From NCBI GenBank assembly GCA_902476265.1, contig CABSCP010000010.1, forward strand, positions 1-64,000: a stretch of 64,000 nucleotides of DNA, written 5' to 3'. A program made the position numbers and the translations under genes. The stretch is from an uncultured Lachnospiraceae bacterium. GTDB lineage: Bacteria; Bacillota; Clostridia; Lachnospirales; Lachnospiraceae. Below the pieces are notes generated by a model. It was not told where the DNA came from. It worked only from the letters and a program-made list of their open reading frames with translations, and did no database searches. Shown piece by piece: positions 8,865-19,400 of the stretch (the first letter of the stretch is position 1; each line of letters starts with the position of its first letter).

Positions 8865-10228
8865 GAAAAATTTCCATGCGGGCATTATTTATCCGTTATT
8901 TTCTGGTGACGGCTTTTTGCTGTACGGTATTGGCGGCAGGATCTTTTTCGTCCATTGTACTGCTGCAGAATATGGGCATTCTTTACCGCGCGGACGCGGG
9001 GGCAAACGCCAGTGTGCAGGCCGTCCCCATCCTGCAGGGCATGGACAGCGAAACTTTTGACGAAAAGAAGCTGCCCCCTCTGTGCCGGTATGTGGTGTTT
9101 GAAGGAAAAGGAACTGACGAGATCCTTTTTACCAATATGGATGAATGGCATTTGAAGATAGCGTTGAACGCCTGGCATGGCGGCAGCGGAAATGAAGGAT
9201 ATATGCAGTATCATATGCCGGTGGAGCTTTTGGACGGCGCGGTATGCCTGCTGCAATATGACTACGCAGTGATTTATGTGAATCCCAAGCTGCAGAAAGC
9301 GCTGCCGGATTTTCAGACCGGTCATTTTGTGTTGCTTCTCCTGCTCATCTGTCTTGTAATCTGGTGGATCACCAGACATTATGCCCGGCTGATTGCGGAA
9401 GAAACAAAACTGCTCACCAGAGCAGGGGCAAGGATTGCCGGACAGAAGCTGACGCCGGGGGAAGAGGAACCGGCGAAAATAAAGGAATTTTGGGAAGCGG
9501 GACGGATGCTGGACAAGATGCGGGAGGAACTGGAAAAGTCTCTGACGGACCAGTGGAAGCTGCAGCAGGAACGCAATGAAAGTATTGCATCCCTGACCCA
9601 TGACCTGAAAACACCGCTGACAGTCATCGGCGGGAATGCAGAGCTGCTTGCGGAGGAAGCGCTTACGGAGGAACAGAGACTCTGCGTGGAGATGATCCTG
9701 CAGAATACGGAACATGCAGGGGAATATCTGGACAGACTGCGGACGCTCTGCGTTTGGGAGCAGGCGGAGGAAGAAGAGCGGCAGGAAATAGAACTCCCCA
9801 ATTTTTATCTGGAATGCTGCAATGTCGGTAAGGCCCTGTGCCGGGGAAAAAGAATCTGTCTGGCTGTGCAGGAGCCGGCACAGGGCCGCTTCACAGGATA
9901 TCCCAAGGAACTTTTACGGGCGGTGACAAATATACTGGAAAATGCGGTACGCTATACGCCGGAGGAGGGAAAGATCGTTTTTCAGGCGAAAAGGCATGAG
10001 GATAAAATCATTTTTATCGTGCAGGATGGCGGACCGGGCTTTTCGGCGGAAGCGCTGAAACGGGCGGGGAGCATGCTGTATACTTCGGAAGCCGCCAGGA
10101 CCCGGGACGGGCATCGGGGGATGGGCCTTTATTTCGCGCGCCGCATCGCAGAAAAACATGGCGGAGAGCTGGCGGTATCCAATACGGAGGAAGGCGGATG
10201 TGTGACGCTTTCGGTTTTACTATGGTAA
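8849..10228 (+). CDS. Sensor histidine kinase
   Basis: A 459-aa membrane kinase partnered with the upstream OmpR-type regulator. Transmembrane segments lie near residues 14-36 and 153-172 and enclose an extracytoplasmic sensor of about 115 residues. A linker then leads to the HisKA motif SLTHDLKTPLTV with phosphorylated H251. The ATPase domain has the N box (NILENAVRYTP), G1 (DGGPGF) and G2 (GHRGMGLYFARRI). The ATG overlaps the regulator gene's end. The signal is unknown. Confidence 0.92.
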   Translation: MGKRVRKISMRALFIRYFLVTAFCCTVLAAGSFSSIVLLQNMGILYRADAGANASVQAVPILQGMDSETFDEKKLPPLCRYVVFEGKGTDEILFTNMDEWHLKIALNAWHGGSGNEGYMQYHMPVELLDGAVCLLQYDYAVIYVNPKLQKALPDFQTGHFVLLLLLICLVIWWITRHYARLIAEETKLLTRAGARIAGQKLTPGEEEPAKIKEFWEAGRMLDKMREELEKSLTDQWKLQQERNESIASLTHDLKTPLTVIGGNAELLAEEALTEEQRLCVEMILQNTEHAGEYLDRLRTLCVWEQAEEEERQEIELPNFYLECCNVGKALCRGKRICLAVQEPAQGRFTGYPKELLRAVTNILENAVRYTPEEGKIVFQAKRHEDKIIFIVQDGGPGFSAEALKRAGSMLYTSEAARTRDGHRGMGLYFARRIAEKHGGELAVSNTEEGGCVTLSVLLW

Positions 10229-10338
10229 AATTATTTACGACAAAATTAACCGGTTCCGCTGCGGGACAAACGAAACAGGCCGGGGCCTTTAGCTCATGTA
10301 CGACAGAGAATCAAAAAAGCGGGAAAGAAGCTTTTACA

Positions 10339-10452
10339 ATGGCGGAATTGACATATACGAAAAACGGGGACTATCTACTCCCCGATCTCATGCTGGACGA
10401 TGAGGACGAGCAGGCAGAGGAAATGGTACTGGCGGAGATCGTCTATCAGTAA
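10339..10452 (+). pseudogene. TnpV remnant with internal deletion
   Basis: A 37-codon frame encoding MAELTYTKNGDYLLPDL directly followed by AEEMVLAEIVYQ. The first part matches the start, and the second the end, of TnpV proteins of Tn4451/TnpX-type elements, which are normally well over 100 aa; the middle is missing. The frame stays open across the junction. It lies about 110 bases after the kinase gene and marks the left side of the accessory block. Confidence 0.6.
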
Positions 10453-10471
10453 ATCGGCACTTAAAGAAAGC

Positions 10472-10497
10472 GGCGGGCGAAAAGCCTGCCTTTTTTT
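10472..10497 (+). terminator. Rho-independent terminator after TnpV remnant
   Basis: GGCGGGC pairs with GCCTGCC (one G-T) over a GAAAA loop and is followed by seven Ts. It would end transcription from the 8.2 kb two-component operon. Confidence 0.8.
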
Positions 10498-10622
10498 ATT
10501 GCCAGAAGCAGAACCAGTTCAGAAAGGCCGGAGACAGCGACCGCAAGGGAGCAAAGTCAAGCTGTATTTGATTTGTCAGCCGCGCCGTCAGGCGCGTTTC
10601 ACGGGTTTGGGTGTCCCAACAA

Positions 10623-10662
10623 GCAGGCTGGCAATATCCAAAAGGATATCGCCAGCCCCTGC
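10623..10662. repeat. Long inverted repeat at the end of the LytTR operon
   Basis: GCAGGCTGGCAATATCC faces GGATATCGCCAGCCCCTGC over an AAAA loop. It lies just past the stop of the minus-strand kinase gene and could be its terminator or 3' stabiliser. No T run follows on the minus strand. Confidence 0.5.
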
Positions 10663-10671
10663 CTGTCAATC

Positions 10672-12012
10672 TTATCTCACCGGAAACTCCCCTGTTCCAG
10701 CCGGTGCGCTTTCCTCCGGCACGGGCCGGAGGTAGACGGAGGCATAGAACACCCCGTCCCGCCAGGAGAAGTCCGCTACCCCGTTATAGTGGGCCGCCAC
10801 CCTTTTCACGGACACCGTACCGATTCCAGCCCCCTCGTGCTTGCTTGACAGGAGCTGGCCGCCCTGCACCACCGGTTCCGCGACAGGGCCGTTGTCCACG
10901 GTCAAAATCAGCTCTTTCCCGTCTTTGAGGGAGGCGCGGATTTTGAGAAACGCGCCCGGCTTGTTCGTTCCCAAAGCGTCCAGCGCGTTTTCCAGCAGGT
11001 TCCCCATCACCACGCAGAAATCCGGCTCCGGCAAAGGAAGCTGGGGCGGCAGGTCTAAACGCGCGTCAAAGGCCACGCTCTGGCTTTTGGCCTGCTCCCC
11101 GTAATAGGCGGCGATGGCGTTCACCGCCGGATTACGGCAGAAAGGCTCCACCGCTTCGGCTGGCAGCGTCTGCCCATAGGCGGCCACATAATCGGCCAGG
11201 GCGTCCTTGTCCCCGCTGGCAAGGTAGCTCTGGATCAGCTTCAAATGCTGGCGCAGGTCGTGGCGGGCCGTGCGCATGTCCTCGATCCGTTTTGCCAAAA
11301 GCTCGTATTGCCTGCGCTGCAAGGCAAGCAGCTCGCCGCCTGCCCGTGCCTGTTCCTCCAATACCGCCTGGGCGCGTATCGTGTCAAGGGATCTGAGCAG
11401 GATATGGTAAACCACAAAGATACAGGTGAATGCCCCCACGCGGGAAAACAGGAACGTGAAGTTCCCGGCATGTGCGGAATCCATATGGAAAGTGTACCTT
11501 AAGATCACCAGGGTGCTGAACGCCGGGGCAATCCAGATTGTGCGCCAAAGTTCGGGCGAGCGTACCTCCAGCATACGGTTCACCGTGCCGCGCCATAGCC
11601 TGATGATGATGGGGAGCATGGACGTAAAAAGGGCCAGATGAATCAGGCCGCCCACCCACGACGACATCCCGGCCTCCGGGAACCAGCGGGCTGTGATAAA
11701 AGCCGTCAGCCCACGGACGGCCCCCATATAATCCGTGAGGAACAGGTAAAAAAACGCCAGCTTGGACGGCTCCAAACGGACACAGGAAAAGTAAATGGCG
11801 ATGCACAGGGGAAACATCATCAAATCCACAAACCGGCTGTTCCCGCCGTTTGCGTCAACCATGTATTTGAGTAGCTGCACACCGGCTTCCGTCGTCAGAA
11901 TCAGGGTAAGCACAATTCTTTTCGGCAGCCGCAGTCGGTTCCAGAACGGGTAATACCCGATCAGACGGTAAGGAAGAAATGTCGTCAGCGCCACAAAAAT
12001 TTGCTCCGCCAT
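10672..12012 (-). CDS. AgrC-like GHKL sensor histidine kinase
   Basis: A 446-aa kinase of the quorum-sensing (AgrC-like) type. The first ~200 residues are hydrophobic with five to six predicted helices. A coiled region follows, with ARHDLRQHL holding the likely phosphorylated histidine. The GHKL ATPase domain has VVMGNLLENALDAL (N box), VDNGP and GAGIGTVSVKRVA. It starts one base after the stop of the LytTR regulator gene (TAA-C-ATG), so the two are coupled. No agrD-like peptide or agrB-like processing gene was found nearby, so the ligand is unknown. Confidence 0.9.
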   Translation of the reverse strand: MAEQIFVALTTFLPYRLIGYYPFWNRLRLPKRIVLTLILTTEAGVQLLKYMVDANGGNSRFVDLMMFPLCIAIYFSCVRLEPSKLAFFYLFLTDYMGAVRGLTAFITARWFPEAGMSSWVGGLIHLALFTSMLPIIIRLWRGTVNRMLEVRSPELWRTIWIAPAFSTLVILRYTFHMDSAHAGNFTFLFSRVGAFTCIFVVYHILLRSLDTIRAQAVLEEQARAGGELLALQRRQYELLAKRIEDMRTARHDLRQHLKLIQSYLASGDKDALADYVAAYGQTLPAEAVEPFCRNPAVNAIAAYYGEQAKSQSVAFDARLDLPPQLPLPEPDFCVVMGNLLENALDALGTNKPGAFLKIRASLKDGKELILTVDNGPVAEPVVQGGQLLSSKHEGAGIGTVSVKRVAAHYNGVADFSWRDGVFYASVYLRPVPEESAPAGTGEFPVR

Positions 12013-12013
12013 G

Positions 12014-12739
12014 TTACAGGCCCCCTTCCCGCGACAGGAGGAACAGCCGGGAGGTATAGGCTTCCTTCATCTCCGCCCGTTTCGCCCTGCTGATGGGCAG
12101 CCGTTCCCCGGAGTAAAGCAGGAAGTCCTGCCCCTCCATGTCCTGCACCTGGTCGAGATTGATCAGCACGCCCCGGCTGCAACAGGCGAACCGCTGGTCT
12201 GTGAGCTGCGCCGCCGCCTCGTCAAAGGTCATGTAGGTTCTCCACACGCCTCCCGTGGTGTGAATCTCCACGGCCCGGCTGACAGTCGCCGCATAGAGGA
12301 TTGCGGCCAGCGGAATCCGTTTCGTTTCCCGGCCCGTCCGGATTTCTATGTAGGCGTCGGGCCGTATGGCCTTGCGCACCCGCTTCATCACGGCATCCAC
12401 CTGTTCCGGCTCATAGGGCTTGACCAGATAGTCCAGCGCCTGCACCGCAAAGCCGTCCAGCGCAAAGCCGCTTTCTGTTGTCGTGAACACGATGAGCTGT
12501 TCCTCGTCCGCCTCACGGATATGCCGGGCCACGTCGATTCCGTTTTCCTTCCCGTCCCCCAGCAGAATATCTAAAAAGACCACGGCAAACTGCCCCGGCA
12601 TGAAAGCCCGCAAAAAGTCGCCGCCGTCCCTGTAAATGGTTATGTTTCCCTCCAGCCGGTTCTCCGCAAGCCAGCCGGTCAACGTCTGTTCCAGCGTCTT
12701 GGCGTCGCTGGCCAGATCGTCCACAATCGCAAGTTCCAT
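12014..12739 (-). CDS. LytTR-family response regulator
   Basis: A 241-aa regulator: receiver domain (residues ~1-120, with FLDILLGDGKENG and the lysine in LDYLVKPY), then a LytTR DNA-binding domain (IRTGRETKRIPLAAILY to PISRAKRAEMKEAY). Regulators of this kind bind two direct repeats resembling [TA][AC][CA]GTTN[AG][TG]. Such repeats lie at 12818-12846, between this gene and the divergent gene at 12970. AAAGGAGG lies upstream of the ATG. It is first gene of the minus-strand operon with the kinase. Confidence 0.92.
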   Translation of the reverse strand: MELAIVDDLASDAKTLEQTLTGWLAENRLEGNITIYRDGGDFLRAFMPGQFAVVFLDILLGDGKENGIDVARHIREADEEQLIVFTTTESGFALDGFAVQALDYLVKPYEPEQVDAVMKRVRKAIRPDAYIEIRTGRETKRIPLAAILYAATVSRAVEIHTTGGVWRTYMTFDEAAAQLTDQRFACCSRGVLINLDQVQDMEGQDFLLYSGERLPISRAKRAEMKEAYTSRLFLLSREGGL

Positions 12740-12761
12740 TCACATGCCTCCTTTCCTTCTC

Positions 12762-12791
12762 AGTATAGCACACCCGGCGAAAACCTGTAAA
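12762..12791 (-). promoter_or_regulatory. Promoter of the LytTR two-component operon
   Basis: On the minus strand: TTTACA (-35), 18-bp spacer, TGC-TATACT (extended -10). It lies 23-52 bases before the regulator ATG. Confidence 0.55.
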
Positions 12792-12817
12792 CGGCCTTTG
12801 AAATCCGTCCGTCACTT

Positions 12818-12885
12818 ACCGTTTAGACATGATAATGACCGTTTGAACATGAATTGTTGAAAAGGGCTTGACAAAATGCTATGCT
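12818..12885 (+). promoter_or_regulatory. LytTR-type operator and promoter for the surface-protein genes
   Basis: Direct repeats ACCGTTTAG (12818) and ACCGTTTGA (12838) have a 20-bp period; the wider match is ACCGTTTAGACATGA against ACCGTTTGAACATGA. The first fits the AgrA-type LytTR consensus at all nine positions and the second at eight. TTGAAA (12857) and extended -10 TGC-TATGCT (12880) follow at 17-bp spacing. An alternative TTGACA (12868) to GATAAT (12889) has a 15-bp spacer. The second repeat starts 42 bases before the -10, as at 25.9 and 31.1 kb. Confidence 0.6.
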
Positions 12886-12895
12886 TATGATAATC

Positions 12896-12926
12896 AACCA
12901 ATCTGTTTTTGACAGGTTGGTTTTTT
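12896..12926 (+). terminator. Hairpin with T run at the predicted transcript start
   Basis: AACCAATCTGT (12896-12906) pairs with ACAGGTTGGTT (12912-12922, one G-T) over TTTTG, followed by TTTTTT counted from 12921. It lies within about 10-30 bases of the expected transcription start. It could act as an early attenuator, a 5' stabilising hairpin, or a barrier against incoming transcription. Confidence 0.55.
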
Positions 12927-12969
12927 CGTTCCCGCATGGCGTTTTAAGCAAAGGAAGGAGGTCGCGCCA

Positions 12970-13446
12970 TTGGAACTGCTGTTATACTGCCCGGAACCGG
13001 CGGAGGGAAGTTTACTTGCCGGGCTGCTTATCGGGACGGCGGCGAAGCTGCGCGAACCGCTGCAAATACAAATCTGCAACACCCGGTGCGGCTTTTTGGA
13101 ACAGGGAAAGACCGGCACGGGGCGAATCCTGCTCTTTGCGGTCCGTGGGCCGGAGAGCGTGACGCTTGCCGCAAAGATACACGAGGCCTGCCTCGGAAAC
13201 TGGCAGGTGTGGTTTAGAGATCTGGACTTCTCCCTGTTCGCGTACCATCTGGAGGCGGCCTATTTCGGCTTGCTGCCTGTCCGGGAGGGACAGGTGTTGG
13301 ACGCACTGACGAGCTGCCAGAATTTTACCTGGGAGCGCGCGCCCGCCTGCCGGAGAATGGCAAAGTGCAGGGGCGGCCCCACAGTAGGCTGCAAAGATAT
13401 AAAGAATAAAAAGCAATCAGGAAGGTTTCAAGGGGCTTGGAAATGA
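12970..13446 (+). CDS. Small receiver-like protein of unknown function
   Basis: A 158-aa protein starting at TTG, with AAGGAGG 8 bases upstream. No confident family match. Residues ~1-110 read like a decayed receiver domain: a beta-strand start (LLLYCPEP), a short helix, and a closing stretch FSLFAYHLEAAYFGLLPV that recalls the AF-LHAFDYLLKPI end of LytTR receivers. The usual aspartate pocket and lysine are not evident, and there is no DNA-binding domain. The tail is basic and rich in Cys, Gly and Lys. It sits 15 bases before the giant surface protein gene, so it may regulate that gene or its signalling system. This is inference. Confidence 0.55.
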   Translation: MELLLYCPEPAEGSLLAGLLIGTAAKLREPLQIQICNTRCGFLEQGKTGTGRILLFAVRGPESVTLAAKIHEACLGNWQVWFRDLDFSLFAYHLEAAYFGLLPVREGQVLDALTSCQNFTWERAPACRRMAKCRGGPTVGCKDIKNKKQSGRFQGAWK

Positions 13447-13461
13447 CGAGGAGGATTTTTT

Positions 13462-16400
13462 ATGAGAGAAACAAAATTTACAAAGCGGGCAACGGCGGTA
13501 TTGCTGTCTGTTGCCATGCTCTTTACCATGTCCGGTACGCCGGTCTACGCCGTTTCAGGCGGAAAGGACGCGGGAGCAACCGGCCTGTGTGAACATCACC
13601 CGGCGCATACGGAAGACTGCGGCTATGTGGAAGCACAGCCGGGGACGCCTTGCAGCCATGAGCATACCGAAGAATGTTACAGATTGGTGGAGAAGTGCGT
13701 CCACGAGCATACGTCGGAATGCTACCCGGAGGGGGACGTTTCGGAAAATGACGCCACCCCGTCCAATGCAAAGGCTTTGGAGCCGACCGAGTGCAGCCAT
13801 GTGTGCAGTATCAGCGAAGGTGACACGGAGGACACGGGCTGTAACACAAAAGTTTTGGACTGCCCGCATGAGCATGACGCGGACTGCGGCTATACCAAAG
13901 GTACGGAGGGTAGCCCCTGCGCCTTTGTGTGTGACATCTGCAACGCAGAGGACAGTGGCAAGCAGGAAAACCAGGAGCCAAAGGAGTGCGTTTGTGAGGA
14001 AGCCTGCACGGAGGAATCCATCAATGGGGATTGCCCGGTCTGTGGTGCCAAGGGCGCTGACCTCTCCGACTGTAAGGGAATAAAGGCCGAATCGGACGTG
14101 GCGGCGGAAAAAGTGATCCCCGCTTGGCAATGGGTCGATCCGGACGGCAATCTGGTGGACGGCGGGCTGGCCCTGCCAGGTGTAGATGAAGAAAATCAGG
14201 CGGATTTTGATACGGTGGTTTCCATGCTGCCGGAGGCAATCAAGGCAACGGTTACGGGCGCGGAAGAACCGGAAACGGTTGTGTTGGCAGGCTGGACGTG
14301 CGCCACATTTATGCAGGACGAAAACGGCGGCTGGCCTGTAACGGGTACATACGACTTTATAGCGGAGCTGCCGGAGGGATATGGGCTGGAGAAAGGCGCG
14401 GAGCCGTTGGAAATTCAGGTGACGTTGGGCGGCGCGAATTTACTGGCAGGTGAAACGGAAATAACGATTGACGGGCTGACCTTTCAGGGGGACGATTTAT
14501 CCGGTATTACACGGCAGGAGGATGGACAGATTGTAATCAGTACAGAAAGTCACATTACGATTTCCGGCACATGGAACGGCAGTATTACCGGCGTGGTATG
14601 GGACAATCCCAAAAGCGTCATATTGGTAAGCAAAGACGTGAGTGCAAATATTACCCTGTCCAATATAAACATTACAGTGTCAAAGAATTATGTCGCGGCA
14701 TTTCAGATAGCGGTTGATTCCACAGGCAATGTCAGCATAACGCTTGAGGGCGATAATACGCTGAAGAGCGGAGAACGCTGTGCCGGACTGCAAAAGAACG
14801 GAGAGGGAGAAAACATTGGTAAGCTGACGATTAACGGCGAGGGTACGCTGGAAGCAACTGGCGGCGCTAATGGAGCGGGAATCGGCGGCGGCATTTCTGG
14901 AGCGGGCAGCACTTTAACCATCAATGGCGGCACAGTGACCGCGAATGGCGGCGAATATGGAGCGGGAATCGGCGGCGGCATTTCTGGAGCGGGCAGAAAT
15001 ATAACCATCAACGGTGGCAAAGTGACCGCGAATGGCGGCGCTTCAGGAGCGGGAATTGGCGGCGGCAATAATGGAGCGGCCAGCGCTATAACCATCTATG
15101 GCGGCACAATGATCGCGAATGGCGGCAAACGTGGAGCGGGAATCGGCGGCGGCTCTTATAGAGCGGGCAGCGATATTCTGATCACTGGTGGTACGGTGAC
15201 CGCAACTGGCGGCGAATATGGAGCGGGAATCGGCGGCGGCGCTAAGGGAGCGGGCAGCGATATAACCATCAGCGGCGGTGATGTGAACGCAACAGGCAGC
15301 TATGGTGGAGCGGGAATCGGCGGCGGTTATGATGAAGCGGGCAGCGATATAACCATCAGCGGCGGCGATGTGACCGCAACCGGTAGCGGTGATGGAGCGG
15401 GAATCGGCGGCGGCTCATATGGAGCGGGCAGCGATATAACCATCAGTGGCGGCATAGTGACCGCTACCGGCGGTTCTGGTGGACCAGGAATTGGCGGCGG
15501 CTATAATAGTACGGGCAGCGCCGGCAATAAACTGGACGGCAACGCCGTTGTATTTGCAATGTGTGGTCAAAATGTAACTGACCACATTCAGGGCTTTGAC
15601 GAGAGCAGCTTGACCAGCGGCATCCTGTTTCAAGGCGATGCCGGAAAAGTATATGGAAATCCGGCGATTGACATGAATGTCACGATAGAGGCCGGGAAAA
15701 CCCTGACGATAGAGGCGGGACAGACGCTGACGATAAATAAAGGCGTAACCCTGACAAACTTTGGCACGATTACGAATCATGGAATAATTTCCAATCAAGG
15801 CGCTATCAACAACTATGGTACGATTGGCGGAAACGGAACCATCGACCCAAATCAACCAAATACTACCCCATCGCAGGCGAAAGAAGCAACCTTTATAAAG
15901 GACGGCCAACCGGTGGACAAAGCCGCCATAGGCGATACGGTATTGCTGCAAGTAAAGATAGCGGCAGCAAATATGAGAAGCCGCATGGCAGCCCCCGACC
16001 AGGTAATCTTCAAGCTGGACGGAAAGGAGATTACCAGAGCCACGGTAACAGGCGGCACGGCTGCCAGCGATTCTTTCACCTTGTCCATAGATCAGGGCTG
16101 GCAATTGGGCGAAAACACCCTGACTGTGGAATACGGCGGCAGCGGCAATAACGGGGGTTTTTTGGATTCCACCAGCACGGTGACGCTTACGATCAATGGA
16201 ATCACGGCGGATGGAATTACCATCACATCAGACGACGGTGCAGCGACTTACACCGAGGGCAGCGGGTTTACGTTGGAAACGGACGGCGGAAACTACGAAA
16301 TCTCCGGTACATGGAACGGCGCTATTACCGGTGCGGCAAGTGACAATCCCAAAAGCGTCATTTTAGTAAAAGATGGTGTAAACGCAAATATTACCTTGTC

Positions 16401-19400
16401 TGATGTAAACATTGACGTATCTGGAACAGACTATGTTGCGGCGTTTAAAATAGCGTATAATTCCATAGGGAATGTCAGCATTACGCTTAAGAACACTAAT
16501 ACACTGATAAGCGGAGATTATTGTGCCGGGCTGCAAAAAAATGGGGAGGGCAATATTGGCGAGCTGACGATTAGCGGCGCGGGCACGCTGGACGCAACTG
16601 GCGGCTATGCTGGAGCGGGAATTGGCGGCGGCGTTGATGGACCAGGCAGCGCAATTACCATCAGCAGCGGCACAGTAACTGCAACCGGCGGCGCTGGTGG
16701 AGCGGGAATCGGTGGCGGAAAGATGAGAACGGGAAGCGCAATTACCATCAGCGGCGGTACAGTAACTGCAACCGGCGGCGATGGAAACAATTACGGTTAT
16801 GGTGGTACAGGAATCGGGCGCGGCGGTTACAGTATAAATGACGTAGCCCCGGACAGCGCCGGCAATAAACTGGACGGCAACGCTGTAGTCTTTGCCACAG
16901 GCGGCGCAAATACAAACGACCATATAACAGGCTATGACGCTGGCTTAACCAGCGGCGTCCTGTTCGAGGGCGACACCGGCAAAGTGTACGGCACTCCCAC
17001 CATCTCCACGGACGCCACCATACCAGAGGACAAAATCTTGACTATTAAAGGGGAACAGACCCTGACGGTTGGCCCCGGCGTTACCCTGACAAACAACGGT
17101 ACGATTAATTGTTACGGAAACTTAACGGGCAAAGTGGGTGGAACCGGAAAGATTTACAGGACTTCCCAATCGGCAGTCGCGTTCTGGAAAGATGGTGTGC
17201 CGGTAAGGGAAGCAGAATACGGCGATACCATACAGATCAAAGTCACCGCACAGAAAACGCCGGCGAAATCCCTCTTTAGAAGCGCCGCCAGGGATACGGT
17301 GGACTTCTGGCTGGGAGAGATTGGCACAGGGATAAAATTGAACGAAAGTCCGGTGGGCGTACAGAGCAACGACGACGGTACAGTGACGGCGGTTCTTTCC
17401 CTGAAATTGAGCGGTGATAATTGGAAAATACAAAATAATACAGCAACAAATTTTACAATTTATGCGGATTTTGGCGGTTCCACTGACACGGCGCTTTTGG
17501 AAAGCCAAAACTCGGCCTCCTTTTCATTGAAGTCGGGCAGCTGCACCATTTCCATGCAGGACAAAACCGTTCCATACGATGAAACCGCGAAGGAAATTGA
17601 TGCGGCTGTGATTACCGGTGCAGACGGGGAATCCCTGAAAAATGAAATCAACTATACCTATTACACAGACGCAGACTGCACTACGAAAACTACAAAAGCA
17701 AACAGCGGCGCGGCCAGCGAAGGCGACGCTCCGGTAAATGTGGGAATTTATTATGTGAAAGCCACAGCTTTAGCTGGCGGCAATTACAAGGAAACGGTTT
17801 CGGCTGCTACTATGTTAAAAATCATCAAAGGAGCAAGCACGCTGGACGGCCTGAAAACCTACAAGGACGGAACACAGACGACGGCATTCATCTATGGAGA
17901 TACCATTACGGTGAAGTTTACGCCCAAAGCACAAACGGTATCCGCTTACCGAATGGCAGAACCGACCATCAACGAAGCGGCGCTGTTCCTCGGGGACAAA
18001 CAGCTTACCGATCCGGTGAGGGCCACCGAAGGAGCCGAGTGTACCCTCTCTTACACGATTGCACACGAAACACCTCTTACGATTGGGAAGAACGAGCTGA
18101 CTGTGAAATACGGCGGTGGCGGTAACTTAAACTATGTTACAGATACAATCGATATTACCCTCGGCCAGAAACCGCTGACTGCCACAGTGGACAGCTCGGA
18201 CGCTTCTGCCACAAAGACCTATGACGGTACAACCGATTTTACAGGCGTAAAGCTGGTGCTGGACAATTCAGAAATCCTTACCGGTGATACCGTGACCGCC
18301 ACGGCAGACGGGACGGCAGCGGATGCAAATGTCGGAAACAACAAAACGCTGACCGTTACTGACGTCCATCTGGATGGTTCAGAAAGTGACTTTTACAGCC
18401 TTGCAAACAACAAGGTTTCCGGCAGCGTGACCGTCGCAAAGCGGGAAGCCGTCCTGACCTGGGACAACCTGACCCTGACCTATAACGGAAAGGAACAGGC
18501 TCCGGCCGCAGTTATTTCCAACAAGGTCGGAAGCGACGACGTAGCGGTTACCGTTACGGGCGGGCAAACCAATGCAGGCAGCTACACGGCACAAGTCAGC
18601 GGCTTAACAGGTATGACCGCTAAGAATTACAGCCTGCCCTCCAATCGTACAATAGAGTTTACCATTCAGAAGGCTGCTGCGGCAGGCAGTGTGACGCTGG
18701 ACAGCACCGACGCCAACAATAACCATAAGTTGGACACCGGCGATACCGTCACAGTTAATACCTCCGGCGTGACGCCCGCAGGCGGCACAGAAAGATATCA
18801 ATGGAAGAAGATCGTGGGCGGGGAAACAAGAGATTTGGATACAGGCAACAGCCATACCTTAACCGGCGACGACACAAGAGGGAAAATCTACTGTGTCGTG
18901 ACGTTTGACGGAAATGTCACAGGCAAACTGGAAAGCAACAGGCTGGATATTGCCAAAGAACTGCTGACCGGCCCCATCACCATTACGGGTGGGACAAACA
19001 AGGGCGATATCCTGACCGTCTCGGCTCCGGCTAACGCCGGGATTACATCGGCGGATTATACCGTTACATGGCATAGGGACAACGGGGCCATTACGGGGGC
19101 AAGCGGCCTGACGCATACTATTGTCCGTGAGGACTTGGGGAAAACCCTGAGCGTAATCATCACGGCGAACGAAACCAGCGAATACTTTACCGGTACATTG
19201 ACCTCCAATGAACTGGAAATTCCGGCCGTAGCGCCGGAAGAACCAGCCCTTACAGCCAATGCAGAGGACAGCGCGGTAACACTCACATGGAAAAAGCCTT
19301 TTGACAACGGCTCTGCCATCACCGGCTATTCCCTGGCAGTAAAGCAGGGGGACAAGGAAATCACCGGCTCTCCTTTTGCCATCGGCGCGGACGCTGAGAG

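Noticed and set aside
10672..12739. Complete agr-type quorum system
   Set aside because: Kinase and regulator are present, but no AgrB-like protease or short precursor peptide could be found near either LytTR pair.
14872..15567. CRISPR-like regular repeats
   Set aside because: Units are contiguous, coding and 87 bp long without unique spacers; they are protein repeats.
15415..16923. Long open frames on the opposite strand of the surface protein gene
   Set aside because: They mirror the glycine-rich repeats (Ala/Pro- or Ile/Ala-rich shadows) and have no start signals.
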